In this document: positions 54,949 to 62,995 of the stretch, piece after piece
Layout of the letters: each line of letters begins with the position of its first letter
Position numbering within the stretch: position 1 is the first letter of the stretch
DNA from: Bradyrhizobium guangzhouense
GTDB lineage: Bacteria; Pseudomonadota; Alphaproteobacteria; Rhizobiales; Xanthobacteraceae
Direction: 5' to 3'
DNA: 64,000 bases
NCBI RefSeq assembly: GCF_004114955.1
Contig: NZ_CP030054.1
Span: forward strand, 868,001-932,000
Notes under the pieces: model-generated
Databases searched by the model: none
What the model was told of the DNA's origin: nothing
The model's input: the letters and a program-made list of their open reading frames with translations, nothing else
Program-made: the position numbers and the translations under genes

Positions 54949-55503
54949 CTACCGATTTCCCAAGAGCTTGGTTCGAATGAGACTGAATAACTCGGCCTGA
55001 TACTGCGCATCATGCAGGGCCTGATGATCGCCCTTCAACCGAGGCGACAGGCGCTCCGTCATTTTGCTCGATCGCGTATCGGCCCAATCGCACCCCGTCG
55101 CACCCATGAAAAGCGCCTTGATGTCCAAAGCCGTGAACCCGAATGGATTATCGCCCGTGAACCGATGGAAATAATAATTTACGAATGACCAATCGAACGG
55201 CGCGTTGAGCCCGACGAAGACGACCGAGCCGTCTTTTTCAACAAGCGCGTCGAGCCACTGCGCGAAGGCCCGCATCGCCTCCGCCGGTTCGAGCCCGTTC
55301 TTGGCAAGCTCATCCAGCGACAGGCCGGAAACCTGCAGGGCTTTCGGATCGGCATTGCGATTGATCGGCTTCAATTCGCAGGAGAAGGTCTTTGCCGGAT
55401 CGTTGACAACGCAGGCGCCGATCGACAGAAGGCTGTACTCACCGGGGATCGGCCCGGCGGTTTCAACGTCGACTGAGACGAACACTTCGGTTTTACGCCT
55501 CAT
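54949..55503 (-). CDS. DEDDh 3'-5' exonuclease
   Basis: A 184-residue exonuclease: VSVDVETAG (first D and E), NAPFDWSFVNYYF (second D) and HQALHDAQYQAELF (H and last D). This is the RNase T/DnaQ-like DEDDh arrangement. It could degrade single-stranded DNA, RNA or a signal oligonucleotide. Its ATG overlaps the stop of the SLOG gene (ATGA), making it the last coupled gene of the type III CBASS operon. It is not a standard member of that operon as I know it. Confidence 0.8.
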   Translation of the reverse strand: MRRKTEVFVSVDVETAGPIPGEYSLLSIGACVVNDPAKTFSCELKPINRNADPKALQVSGLSLDELAKNGLEPAEAMRAFAQWLDALVEKDGSVVFVGLNAPFDWSFVNYYFHRFTGDNPFGFTALDIKALFMGATGCDWADTRSSKMTERLSPRLKGDHQALHDAQYQAELFSLIRTKLLGNR

Positions 55504-56666
55504 GAGATCAATGGCTCCGCCGGCACGAGCGAGGGTCGCGTGCGGATCGCCTGCCAATGTTCGCGGAAGGCGCGCCGGCGATCCTCGGCCGCGCCGCTGT
55601 TCTTCCAATGCAGGCCAGAGAGCGTGGTGATGTCAAACGGCAGGTCCGAGCCCTCACGCGCCGTCACCATAGTAGGCAGCCCGCGACCCAGAGCATATCC
55701 CAGCTCGAGGAAACAATTCGATCGTCCGCCGGTAATGTCGGCGATCACGACGGCGCTGCGGTGCAACTTGGCGAAGATTTCCTGATCGATACGGGCATGG
55801 TCGTGGGCTTGCCGGCCGTCGATGACGACGAGCCGGTAGCCAAGCTCGTTCTCGATCACCGGCTGCACGACGGTGTCGAAAAAGTCCTGCACGTCGGCAT
55901 AGTCCGGCAGCGCCGGATTCAGCAGCCGCACCGCGAAGGCCTTTGGTCTTTCCAGGGACTCGAGCAGGTCGACGAGGACCGCGACGCGATCGGGGATGGA
56001 CTGGCGCGGCGGAAACCGGATCTTGTTGAGCCAGTCATGGGCGTCGCCGTCATCCGCAACCTGGAACAGGCGGCGGGTTTGGCTGCTAGTCAATCCGAAG
56101 CTGTAGAGCCGGCGAGCGCCCGCCGTTTCCGGCGACACGGGAAGATTGAGGGGAATGATCGGCTTTCCGGCATCGTGGTAGAGATTTGCGAGGTAGAGGA
56201 CCCCTTCCGTCCCCCCGAGCGCGACAAGAATATCGCCGAAGCGGGCCTGGGCTTCCATGCGCTTGCTGGCCATGTTCCAGTGCGCGGCGTTCTCGATCTT
56301 GACCATTGGCGAGCTGCGCAGCTCGTCCCATAGGTCGGCATACTCAGCCGGGACCTGATCTTCGCTCTTGTGGTGCTGCACGGCGACCGCGAGCGGGCCC
56401 GGAACATTCGCCGGGCGTGACGCGAGGCTCTCCCTGAGCGTCTTCCAGATCAGCCAGTCGAAGCAGATCGGAAGCCCGTCGGATTTGCGCAGAGGTTCAG
56501 CGTCGACAGGCACGACGAAATTCGCACCGCGACGGGCCAATTCCTTGACCAGCGCAGCAACGAGCTCGCGGGCCTGATTGACGTCGGCGGTCGAGGCGAT
56601 GGCAAGGTCTTCGACGATGCTGCCGGCAATGTGGATGCGCCGGCCGAACAGAGGGGAGCGCGCCAT
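55500..56666 (-). CDS. SLOG plus nucleoside 2-deoxyribosyltransferase/TIR-like protein (candidate CBASS effector)
   Basis: A 388-residue two-domain protein. Residues ~5-190 form a SLOG-type Rossmann domain: RRIHIAGSIVED, GANFVVPVDAEP and the ligand-loop GDILVALGGTEGVLYLANLY with GKPIIPLNL. Residues ~250-380 resemble a nucleoside 2-deoxyribosyltransferase/TIR-like fold: VVIADITGGRSNCFLELGYA and GRGLPTMVTAREG with a Glu in the catalytic position. SLOG domains often bind nucleotide signals, so a cyclic-nucleotide-activated NAD(P)- or nucleotide-hydrolysing effector is a natural guess. It starts at 56666, sharing one base with the TRIP13 stop. Confidence 0.68.
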   Translation of the reverse strand: MARSPLFGRRIHIAGSIVEDLAIASTADVNQARELVAALVKELARRGANFVVPVDAEPLRKSDGLPICFDWLIWKTLRESLASRPANVPGPLAVAVQHHKSEDQVPAEYADLWDELRSSPMVKIENAAHWNMASKRMEAQARFGDILVALGGTEGVLYLANLYHDAGKPIIPLNLPVSPETAGARRLYSFGLTSSQTRRLFQVADDGDAHDWLNKIRFPPRQSIPDRVAVLVDLLESLERPKAFAVRLLNPALPDYADVQDFFDTVVQPVIENELGYRLVVIDGRQAHDHARIDQEIFAKLHRSAVVIADITGGRSNCFLELGYALGRGLPTMVTAREGSDLPFDITTLSGLHWKNSGAAEDRRRAFREHWQAIRTRPSLVPAEPLIS

Positions 56667-57562
56667 CAGCGATCCTCCATCACCGGCGACGCGGTGATCG
56701 CCGCGGCGGCGAGCTTGAGTTGATCGAAGCGCAGTGGCCCGCTCGGGAAGGCCTTTGCCAGCGCGGCCGGATAGAGCCTCGTCCTGATATCCGAATAGGT
56801 CCAGGACGGCTTGCCTGCCCGCGCTCCGGTGGCTTCGACGAGCTGCGATAGCTGAATGGGCGTCAGAGACAACCCGGCCAGATCCATCGTGAGCAATTGG
56901 CGGCGCTCGTCGTCCGTTGGACGGCGGAACTCCTCGATGATGGCGGCGCGGCGGCACAAGGCAGGATCCAGGACCGACAGCCGGTTGGTGCACAGGATCA
57001 CCACGATCCGGCCGCCGTACTGGCGCAGGTCATCGACGCCCTGAATGAGCGTGTTCACCGCTACCTTGTCTTCGTGGTGGCTGTGCTCCTGGGCGCGCGA
57101 GGCGGCGAGGCTGTCGCCTTCGTCGATGATCAGGACCGCGCGGCGGTGCTTGCCGGCCGATTGAATGACCTTCTTGAAGGCTTCCGCGATCAATGTTCCC
57201 ATCTCGCCGACCATGCCGCTGCCGCGGACGCGGTTACTCAGCTTGAACAGGATCGAATCTTCGCTTCTGGCCTCGATTACCAACTTGTTGGCGATGCACT
57301 CCGCTGTTGCGGTCTTGCCGGTGCCGACATCGCCGTGAAAGATCACCAGCGGATACTGCTCGGCGACGAGATCGCAGATCGGAAGGCTCTTGCCGTGATT
57401 CTTGTGGCTCCAGCCCGCCAGCTCGCGGACATTCAGCAGCAGACGAAGCTGATCGTGGACCCGCGCATATCGGGTATCGAACCCCAGAAGGGTCTTCTCG
57501 CGTTTGGCCAGCGTATCGCTGGGCAGCGGCGTCTCGCTGTCGAAGATGCTGGGTTGACTCAC
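56666..57562 (-). CDS. TRIP13/Pch2-like AAA+ ATPase of type III CBASS (Cap6 type)
   Basis: A 298-residue AAA+ ATPase with Walker A FHGDVGTGKTATAE, Walker B AVLIIDEGDSLA, sensor VVILCTNRLSVLD and Arg finger region ALCRRAAII. In type III CBASS the TRIP13-like ATPase disassembles HORMA-CD-NTase complexes to switch off signalling. GTG 57562 overlaps the HORMA stop (GTGA). The neighbours on both sides identify the role. Confidence 0.87.
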   Translation of the reverse strand: MSQPSIFDSETPLPSDTLAKREKTLLGFDTRYARVHDQLRLLLNVRELAGWSHKNHGKSLPICDLVAEQYPLVIFHGDVGTGKTATAECIANKLVIEARSEDSILFKLSNRVRGSGMVGEMGTLIAEAFKKVIQSAGKHRRAVLIIDEGDSLAASRAQEHSHHEDKVAVNTLIQGVDDLRQYGGRIVVILCTNRLSVLDPALCRRAAIIEEFRRPTDDERRQLLTMDLAGLSLTPIQLSQLVEATGARAGKPSWTYSDIRTRLYPAALAKAFPSGPLRFDQLKLAAAAITASPVMEDR

Positions 57563-58059
57563 GAGGCCCAATCCTTGCGCTGCATGCCATAGGCATTGCT
57601 GACATAGTTGCGGCCGCCAGCCGACGAGAGAGCGGCATGGCTGGTATCGTCGTAGCAGGTCACCCAACCGATCTTAAGCTTACCTTTCGTGGCTTCGCGT
57701 GCGGCACTGGTGTAGTCGTCGGTGTAGCTCAGCACGACACGAAGCTTGGCCCCTGCGACCTTCGGCCAAAGAACGCCGCCGGGCCGGCTCGTAGACAGCG
57801 AGCCGGCGTCGGTATCGACTTCGAACCTGACGGCCTTGATCTCGACCCCACTGCTGATCAGCGTGACGTCGACCCATTTGAGGTAGCCGTCCTTGGCCAG
57901 GACCTCGATGTCATGGGCGTAGTTGCGAGCCTCCTCCGGAGTCCAGCAGCCGGTGCTGTCCGCGATCATCACGAGATCGGCGTTGACGCGCCGAACGACG
58001 TTCTCGATGTCGACGTAGGTGTAGGTCGCGCTCGCGCTTCTGACCTGGGTCATGCTCAT
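57559..58059 (-). CDS. Bacterial HORMA domain protein (Cap7 type)
   Basis: A 166-residue HORMA protein: ATYTYVDIENVVRRVNADLV start, DGYLKWVDVTLISSGVEIKA and the C-terminal safety-belt region YVSNAYGMQRKDWA. In type III CBASS, HORMA binds a closure peptide and activates the CD-NTase. It starts three bases after the CD-NTase stop with GGAGG upstream. A single HORMA is present. The fold assignment rests on context plus pattern. Confidence 0.75.
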   Translation of the reverse strand: MSMTQVRSASATYTYVDIENVVRRVNADLVMIADSTGCWTPEEARNYAHDIEVLAKDGYLKWVDVTLISSGVEIKAVRFEVDTDAGSLSTSRPGGVLWPKVAGAKLRVVLSYTDDYTSAAREATKGKLKIGWVTCYDDTSHAALSSAGGRNYVSNAYGMQRKDWAS

Positions 58060-58061
58060 CT

Positions 58062-59001
58062 TCAGTCCTCCGTCTTGAATCGAGGGCCGAAGATCTCCTT
58101 CCAGACCTCATTGTCGTTCTCGGCCGATGCAAAATTGGACGTCTCCCAGGCCTCCTGGGCGGCGGCGACGATCTGTTTCCGCTCGTCCTCGGAAATCCGG
58201 CTGGTCACGTTGTTGAGGCTGTAGACCGGATCGAGAATGACCACCGGATCGCAGAACGTCGTGAATGGCGCGACATTCTCGGGAAACTTGATCTCTTCCT
58301 TCAACTGCGACTGCGCGACGTAGAGGAGGAAATTGCGAAAGCGCTGTTCGATGCTTGCACCGTTGCCCTGCTTGGCGAGGACATGCGCCATGATCAGCTC
58401 GATGGCGAAGGACTTCAGCGGCTTCAGTTCCGCCTGGTTGCGCCACTTCTTGGCCATGCGCACCAAGGTGCGGAAATCCGCGTCCTGGTCCTTGCGATCG
58501 CGGACGAACTTGATCTGGCAAGGCGCGCAGGTCTGCGTCTTCGTGCCGTCGTGAATGTCGAACTGCCAACCGTAGCCGGCGCGGTTCTCGTCTTCGATGA
58601 CCGGCACGATATCAACGCTGAGGCCCGTGCCCACGAAGGTGACGGTCGCCGCCTTGCGCTGGATCTCAAAATCCTCGACCGACTTGTTCGGATACTGCTT
58701 GATCAGCAGCGCGTAGATCGTGTCGTTCAGGCTATCCAGCGTCTCCTTGCTGACGTCTCGGCCAGAAATGTAAAAAACGACATCGACATCGACCGGATCG
58801 ACAGCGGTCTTCCGCAGAATCGTGTATTTGGCGAAGGCCGGCCTTCACGACCTTAGTGATCTTGATCTCGGTCTTGTCGCGAACGGTCTTGCGGAGTTCA
58901 TCGATCAAGCGATCGACCTGCTCGTGGTATTCCTTGCGCTTGTCGGCAGGCAGGCGCAGCACGTTGCTGTCGTAGTACCGCAGTTGAGTATTGTTCAACA
59001 T
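58062..59001 (-). pseudogene. CdnC-like CD-NTase of type III CBASS, frameshift in the catalytic motif
   Basis: The first frame from ATG 59001 reads LNNTQLRYYDSNVLRLPADK and KITKVVKAG, then loses register near 58843. The next frame continues FAKYTILRKTAVDPVDVDVV, the metal-binding Asp pair, and runs to 58062 with SVDIVPVIEDE and WRNQAELKPLKSF. Joined, it is a normal ~313-residue CD-NTase. Between Gly and Phe of the GSF motif only one base remains where a Ser codon should be, so two bases are missing exactly at the catalytic Ser. As written the enzyme cannot be made. It heads the operon. Confidence 0.82.
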
Positions 59002-59081
59002 CGCTGCTCGATTCCTGCTGGTCGGTTTCGCCGGCGGCTGGCGCAAAAGTACGCCACAGTGGAACTTGTCCGACCCAGACC

Positions 59082-59192
59082 GGTTTACAAATCCGGGACA
59101 ATGGAGCGGTATGCGGGCCATATAGGCTCAATTTTCCGCGCATCAAGGGTTTTTGGTTTACAAATTTGTGCCCATATCGTACTTCTGTAAAC
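59082..59192. promoter_or_regulatory. Repeat array in the divergent CBASS/protease promoter
   Basis: GGTTTACAAAT occurs at 59082-59092 and again at 59155-59165, and the inverted half TGTAAAC at 59186-59192. The last two form an inverted repeat with GTTTACA 23 bases apart. The region separates the CD-NTase start (59001) from the HTH-protease start (59214), so the HTH domain of that protein is the likely binder. Confidence 0.5.
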
Positions 59193-59213
59193 TGAGACGC
59201 AAAGGAGGCCCAG

Positions 59214-60278
59214 ATGATCGGACACAAGCTTAAGGTCGCACGGTCGGCCTCGGGCCTGTCGTTGCGTGGCCTCGCTGACGCCATGGATGGCATCGTATCG
59301 GCCCAAGCCATTGGCAAATATGAGAGAAACGAGGATATGCCGAGCTCGCGGGTGCTGATCGCCTTGGCGGCGACGCTCCACGTGACGGAGGATTACCTGC
59401 TCAGCGAGGACGAACTTGCCCTTGAGGGCGTCGAGTTCCGCAAGAAGGCGGGCACGTCGTTCCGGGAAGAAGCCGCCCTCGAAGCCCGCGCGATTCACAT
59501 GCTGGAGCGCTATCTCGCGATCGAGGACCTGCTCCAGATGCGCAGCATCGATTGGGAGCAGCCACGCAGCGCACCACATCCGGTGGCCGATGTCCGGGAC
59601 GCCGAAGATGCGGCTCGCTCTGTCCGCGAAGACTGGGGTTTGGGAAACGATCCCATCCCGCAGCTCGCCGAGCTTCTGGAGGAGCGCGGGATCAAGATCC
59701 TGTCGCTCGATCTCGACGATATCGACGGGCTTGCCGCCAAGGTGCGACGCAAGGACCGCAACGCTGCGCGAGTAATCGTCATCAAGCAAAGCACGTGGTC
59801 GGAGCGGAAGCGCTTCAATCTCGCCCATGAGCTCGGTCATATGGTGCTGGCCCCATCCCCCGGCGTCGATGAGGAAAAGGCGGCGCATCGGTTTGCCGGC
59901 GCCTTCCTGATGCCGGCCGACGTCCTTCGGGCCGAAGTTGGGGTCAGCCGATCGTCGATCAGTCTTGGCGAGCTGGTCGCGCTCAAGAAGCGTTTTGGCG
60001 TCAGCATCCAGGCCATCGCCTATCGCTGCAAGGATCTCGGCATCATCAGCCAGTCCGCTTTTGGCCGGCTGTTCAAGATCTTCGCGGAACGGGGATGGCG
60101 GACGGCGCCCTATGAAGAGCCAGGCCGGATGAAGCCTGAACTCGAGGAGCCGAAGCGCTTCGAGAGGCTTTGCTATCGTGCGCTGGCCGAACGAGTCATC
60201 GGCGAAGCCCGGGCCGCTGAACTGCTGGGAATAACGGTTCGCGAACTGGACGCTCGTCTGGATCAAGTTGCGGCGTAA
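59214..60278 (+). CDS. HTH-ImmA/IrrE metalloprotease regulator (CapH/CapP-like fusion)
   Basis: A 354-residue protein with an N-terminal XRE HTH (LKVARSASGLSLRGLADAM, QAIGKYERNEDMPSS) and a C-terminal ImmA/IrrE zinc protease (FNLAHELGHMVLAP, HELGH at 205-209, then EEKAAHRFAGAFLMP). Separate CapH and CapP proteins of this kind switch CBASS operons on after DNA damage; a single fused protein could do both. Divergent from the type III CBASS, with repeats between. It also lies directly before a PIN gene, so a toxin-antitoxin role is the alternative. The Shine-Dalgarno is GGAGG. Confidence 0.8.
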   Translation: MIGHKLKVARSASGLSLRGLADAMDGIVSAQAIGKYERNEDMPSSRVLIALAATLHVTEDYLLSEDELALEGVEFRKKAGTSFREEAALEARAIHMLERYLAIEDLLQMRSIDWEQPRSAPHPVADVRDAEDAARSVREDWGLGNDPIPQLAELLEERGIKILSLDLDDIDGLAAKVRRKDRNAARVIVIKQSTWSERKRFNLAHELGHMVLAPSPGVDEEKAAHRFAGAFLMPADVLRAEVGVSRSSISLGELVALKKRFGVSIQAIAYRCKDLGIISQSAFGRLFKIFAERGWRTAPYEEPGRMKPELEEPKRFERLCYRALAERVIGEARAAELLGITVRELDARLDQVAA

Positions 60279-60283
60279 GCACC

Positions 60284-60774
60284 TTGGCGGTCCTCGTTTC
60301 CGATACCTCGGTTTTGATCGATCTGGAGCGAGGCGCCTTGCTCGAGGACCTGTTTCGTCTCCCTTTTGAGTTTGCGGTCCCCGACCTGCTCTTTGTTCGA
60401 GAGCTGGCCGGGGACCTGGGCGATCGCCTTACTGCGCTCGGCCTACGGGTCGAAGAGCTGTCCCCGGCAGAATTGACCCGCGCGACGACAGTCCGCGGCA
60501 ACGCGCTCATCTCTCCACGCCGGACACGTTCGCGTTTGCCATCGCGGAGGCCCGCCAATGGACGCTTCTGACCGGCGACGGAGGGCTGCGCGAGTTGGCG
60601 ACCTCGGTCGGGCTGCAAATGCACGGCGTGCTATGGATTTTCGACCAGCTCGCCGACGGCAACCACTGCGAACTGAGCCGACTGCACGCGGGTTTAACTG
60701 CCATTTCCAGGCATCCTCGCTGCCGGCTTCCAACGACGGAAGTTCGGCGACGACTGACCCGGTTCGGCGCGTGA
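60284..60774 (+). pseudogene. PIN-domain protein, frameshifted
   Basis: From TTG 60284 the frame reads VSDTSVLIDLERGALLEDL and FAVPDLLFVREL, then at about 60510 two extra bases move the frame to STPDTFAFAIAEARQ, TLLTGDGGLRELA and GVLWIFDQL, ending at 60774. The joined ~162-residue protein is a PIN RNase with the usual three acidic sites. It lies six bases after the HTH-protease gene, a common toxin/regulator pairing. Confidence 0.7.
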
Positions 60775-61154
60775 ACGATCCACCACGCCCCCCCCCCGAA
60801 GACGACCGCGAAAGCGCCGAGCTCACGCCAGAGGTCGTATCCATACCCCCTGCCCGCCGGGACGGTCTCTGGACCATCGAAACCGGCGGCGCAAAGTCAA
60901 TAGGCGCAAAATCCCTCGACGCTCGGCCTAGGTCCCGAGGAGGTTGGACCATTCTCCTTCATCAAGAGGAAGAAGTTTCATTTTGCCATCAAGCCCGACA
61001 TGCAACTCAGACCAAGGGCTGCTGTCGCCCTGGCGCGCCAGCTGTCGACGAGGGAGTTTTAGGTCGATGGCGCGATAGACTCTCGCACTTCAATGCTAAC
61101 GAAGGGCAACATCGTTCCTGGCGAACGCGAACCTCATAGGCGGCTCGCCGCTTT
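60775..61154. other. Region with coding remnants only
   Basis: A run of ten C (60786-60795) and a plus-strand frame ending FSFIKRKKFHFAIKPDMQL and a stop at about 61062 look like the tail of a lost gene, but stops interrupt it upstream. No complete gene. Confidence 0.35.
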
Positions 61155-61466
61155 CTATCGGTCGTAGTGTTTGCCGCCGGTGCTGATTTGATAAAGGGTC
61201 GCCGAATAAGGAAGACGCAGGAGAATGGGACCTTCCTTCGTGACCTTGCCGAGGACGGCAGCCTGGCACAGGAGGCTGACACCACCCATTGTTCGGTCGC
61301 AAAAGGCGTCCGCGCTGTCGATAAAGTTCAGCTTTGTAAGGCGAGCTATGACGACGGTCCGCCCCTCGGGTAACGCGCCAATAGGCTGGACAACAAAGAT
61401 GGTGATGAACTGCGCGCCAATGATGAGCGCTAGAAGGAGCGCACCAATACCGAGTCAGGCTTTCAC
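61155..61466 (-). pseudogene. Small membrane-anchored protein with an early stop codon
   Basis: From GTG 61466 (preceded by GGAGGGGAGGG) the frame is M-K-A-stop, then runs open for 99 codons: LGIGALLLALIIGAQFITIF, ARLTKLNFIDSADAFCDR, GGVSLLCQAAVLGKVTKEG and YQISTGGKHYDR. One membrane helix is clear. The TGA at codon 4 is a single-base change from CGA (Arg), so the gene is dead or a rare suppressed form. Function unknown. Confidence 0.5.
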
Positions 61467-61771
61467 CCTCCCCTCCGTCTACCTTGAATAATCTATTTCG
61501 GCATACTCGGCGCCGACCCGGGTCGCCATGATCAGGCTTCTCACCCGAGGTGGCGAATCCGGCTTGCAACATCGACGCGCGTTCAGCGGATAGGCGCATC
61601 GCGCGCCTTTTCTCGAGCAAGCTACGATCGGCAAAGACGATGTGGGCAAATCTCGCCAAGCCTGCCTCGCGCATCTTCTTGCCGCCAGAGGCGGTGATAA
61701 AGACGAGAACGATATTGCGGTTCATGCCCTCAATGCGCAAATCCGACAAACACAACAGCGAGCATTTCTGA
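61467..61771. other. No supported gene
   Basis: A minus-strand frame (MNRNIVLVFITASGGKKM and onward) is open from about 61725 but has no recognisable domain and merges into other frames. Possibly decayed. Confidence 0.3.
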
Positions 61772-61942
61772 GCGTCTGCTGTTGGAATAGGTGGTAGCCA
61801 TTTTGGCGGCCGCGTGTCGTATGGTGGAGACCATCATACCTCTAGCCACGGCGGGACTTACATCGGCGGCTCGGGCTCTTCTCATAAAGGCGGCTCCTAC
61901 CGAAATCCAAGCACCGGAAACGTGTACGGCACGCATAGGTAG
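61772..61942 (+). pseudogene. Gly/His/Ser-rich secreted-protein remnant
   Basis: The frame reads GSHFGGRVSYGGDHHTSS, then GGTYIGGSGSSHKGGSYRNP and STGNVYGTHR, a type of short secreted protein frequent in bradyrhizobia. The signal peptide and start are missing; a stop lies immediately upstream. Confidence 0.45.
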
Positions 61943-62074
61943 GCGCGTCCACTGTTCGATAGGCGGCTGAGCTGAAGCCCGCAAGCTCTGGGCTCGCTGG
62001 GTGGCGGGCGTACCCCAAAAATTCTCTCAACAAGTTGCTACGAGCGTGCTCGACTGAGATCCCCTCCTCCGACC

Positions 62075-62995
62075 TCAGGCATTGCGCAAGACCTTCTCGA
62101 GCTGCGCGACGAGCGTCGCCCTGTGCTCGGCAGGAAGCTTGTCCAGATTGATCTGCTTCCAGCGCACCGCCGGCAGGTCCGCTGCGTCAGGGACGCCTAG
62201 CAGGTTCCAATCCGGCTCGCCGCGCTTGAATCCCATGAGGAAGTCCTTGCGAGCTTGCCGCATTTTTCCCGCGATTTCGGCGATCAGCGTTTCCCGGGTT
62301 TTGAGCAACTCGTCCAGGGTCACTTCATCGGCGGTCATGCCCTCAAAGCCGTGCGTGAATTCGTGCTGGATGTCCTTGCGACGAGGAACCACGACCTCGG
62401 AGATCGGCCGGTCATGGCTGATGAGGTAGACAATGAACGCTTTGCGGAGATCGTCCGTGATGCCTTCGTTGGCGAGCAGATCGCGGACATCGAAGAGGTC
62501 GCGCGGATGCTGCCGGTCGAGCGCCGCGACAAGCTTGCCGGCGTATAGATCGGCGAACGAAACGACTTTCATCTGCGCGAAGCCGAACGTCTCTTCGACG
62601 CTCGGCGACACGTCGCGCAGCTCCGGCTCGAAGACGCAGCCCCTGATCACCGGCGTGATCTCGATCTTGATCTGCGCGTCGCCTTTCTGGACGGTCAGCT
62701 TGGTGACGATCTTTTCACGGGGATTGACGACTTCCGTCAGCCGCGCGCCCGGCAATCCTTTCCTTATGGCCTCTGTCATGCGCTTCATCGCCGCATCTAT
62801 CGCCGCAAGAGATTCGGGACGCGGAGCCACCGGCAGATATGTCAGGTCGATATCGACCGATAGGCGCGGCATATCTCGGTGGAAGAGATTGATGGCGGTG
62901 CCACCCTTGAGCGCAAAATCGGGCTCCGCCGCGACGAACGGGATCGTCTCGATCAACAAGGCCACTTGATGCCGATATTTTTCAGACAGGGGCAT
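62075..62995 (-). CDS. abiEii: AbiEii-type nucleotidyltransferase toxin
   Basis: A 306-residue toxin of the second AbiE pair: DFALKGGTAINLFHRDMPRL (GS-like NTase loop), SVDIDLTYLP (DxD) and ADLYAGKLVAALDRQHPRDL with FDVRDLL, which carries the KxxxD/R-DxxD features of this family. It overlaps the antitoxin gene by 14 bases. A 55-residue C-terminal duplicate lies at 53906. As a type IV system it would stop growth by nucleotidyl transfer to tRNA. Confidence 0.88.
   Translation of the reverse strand: MPLSEKYRHQVALLIETIPFVAAEPDFALKGGTAINLFHRDMPRLSVDIDLTYLPVAPRPESLAAIDAAMKRMTEAIRKGLPGARLTEVVNPREKIVTKLTVQKGDAQIKIEITPVIRGCVFEPELRDVSPSVEETFGFAQMKVVSFADLYAGKLVAALDRQHPRDLFDVRDLLANEGITDDLRKAFIVYLISHDRPISEVVVPRRKDIQHEFTHGFEGMTADEVTLDELLKTRETLIAEIAGKMRQARKDFLMGFKRGEPDWNLLGVPDAADLPAVRWKQINLDKLPAEHRATLVAQLEKVLRNA

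Noticed and set aside
60786..60795. Run of ten C as a possible phase-variation tract
   Set aside because: It is not within an intact gene or at a promoter I can identify; probably incidental.
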